Shown: positions 14,399 through 14,658 of the stretch, piece after piece | Position numbering within the stretch: the first letter of the stretch is position 1 | Layout: every line of letters begins with the position of its first letter | Assembly (NCBI GenBank): GCA_009377735.1 | Contig: WHTL01000060.1 | Location: forward strand, 1 to 14,658 | Length of the DNA: 14,658 nt | Reading direction: 5' to 3' | DNA from: Acidimicrobiia bacterium | GTDB taxonomy: Bacteria; Actinomycetota; Acidimicrobiia; Spongiisociales; ZC4RG35 | Position numbers and translations under genes: made by a program | Notes under the pieces: generated by a model | The model's database searches: none | What the model saw: the letters and a program-made list of their open reading frames with translations, nothing else | Told to the model about the DNA's origin: nothing

Positions 14399-14484
14399 GG
14401 GAGGGGGGCGCCTGGGGGCAAAACGGCCTCGGTAGCCGCGACCCGATCCGGTCGCGGAGGTGCCCCCTCCCCACCTGCGTGGGG
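14399..14484 (+). ncRNA. Stable branched RNA-like structure upstream of the E1-alpha gene (unassigned)
   Basis: The 247-base gap between 14292 and 14538 holds strong base-pairing potential. A 15-pair helix with one mismatch joins 14399-14413 to 14458-14472. Directly inside it, CCGCGACC (14436-14443) pairs perfectly with GGTCGCGG (14450-14457) around a six-base loop, leaving 14414-14435 as a strand with GCAAAACGG. A competing hairpin pairs 14469-14474 with 14479-14484 (loop CTGC) and would break the lower part of the first helix. No U-run follows, so a simple intrinsic terminator is not supported. I do not recognise a TPP, T-box or other known riboswitch. It may be a 5' leader element, an independent small RNA or a Rho-type termination region of the S-layer-like gene. 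Confidence 0.4.
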
Positions 14485-14538
14485 GGAGAGCCAGAATATG
14501 GTCCCTTTAACGAACCATTCCCGAAACGACCTGTCATA

Positions 14539-14658
14539 ATGGCCGAGATGGAAATCCGTCAGAACCTCAACGAGGACGGGGAACTCGTTGGTGACGACCC
14601 CGGTTTGGACACCGAACTCCTAAAGCGTCTCTATCGCACCATGGTTCTCACCCGTGCC
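14539..14658 (+). CDS. pdhA: Pyruvate/2-oxoacid dehydrogenase E1 component alpha subunit (5' part)
   Basis: The ATG at 14539 opens a frame that continues beyond the window; 40 codons are visible. A variable acidic start is followed by DTELLKRLYRTMVLTRA, the very conserved opening helix of E1-alpha subunits of pyruvate and branched-chain 2-oxoacid dehydrogenases (LLxLYRxMVLxRxFD). The enzyme decarboxylates a 2-oxo acid with thiamine diphosphate. The thiamine-binding region is outside the window, so pyruvate versus branched-chain specificity is open. No Shine-Dalgarno is evident; CATAAT directly precedes or overlaps the start. Confidence 0.78.
   Translation, partial: MAEMEIRQNLNEDGELVGDDPGLDTELLKRLYRTMVLTRA

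Noticed and set aside
14399..14484. tRNA, SRP RNA or TPP riboswitch
   Set aside because: There is no T-loop consensus, no GGAAGCAGC-type SRP core and no CTGAGA/ACCC TPP core, so none of these classes is supported.

Overview
The window looks like chromosomal DNA of a high-GC actinobacterium, most likely Acidimicrobiia or a close relative. This is inferred from three things: the S-layer-like repeat protein with a Thr/Ser-rich linker and excalibur-type tail near the right end, an ABC sugar importer with no ATPase gene of its own, and the general protein character. No tRNA, rRNA, CRISPR array, insertion sequence or phage gene was seen.

Layout. Positions 2-2666 (+): the end of a cyclopropane-fatty-acid-synthase-type methyltransferase, an LD-carboxypeptidase (S66) and an AI-2E/PerM-family membrane protein. 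Positions 2640-3776 (-): a short DksA/TraR-type zinc-finger protein followed by a degenerate MreB-like protein. Positions 3852-4967 (+), divergent from these: an unusual regulator joining a KaiC/RecA-like domain without a Walker A motif, an XRE helix-turn-helix and a cupin.

Positions 4964-11858 (-) hold the centrepiece, a tightly packed seven-gene operon. In transcription order it encodes a GntR/UTRA regulator, a BadF/BadG-family amino-sugar kinase (with an apparent one-base frameshift), a lipoprotein solute-binding protein, two CUT1-type permeases, an unassigned TIM-barrel glycosidase-like protein and the MurNAc-6-phosphate etherase MurQ. Several junctions are ATGA or TGATG overlaps. The simplest reading is an ABC-fed MurNAc or muropeptide salvage route: import, hydrolysis of a disaccharide by the glycosidase-like protein, phosphorylation by the kinase, then removal of the lactyl ether by MurQ. 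The nearby LD-carboxypeptidase fits the same cell-wall recycling theme but is on the other strand. A sigma70-type promoter with a DasR/NagR-like operator in its spacer precedes the operon. A second such operator lies in the same intergenic region, towards a divergent MFS transporter gene.

Positions 12022-14658 (+): the MFS transporter, the secreted S-layer-like/excalibur protein, a 247-base intergenic stretch holding a very stable branched RNA-like structure, and the first 40 codons of a pyruvate/branched-chain 2-oxoacid dehydrogenase E1-alpha gene that runs off the end.
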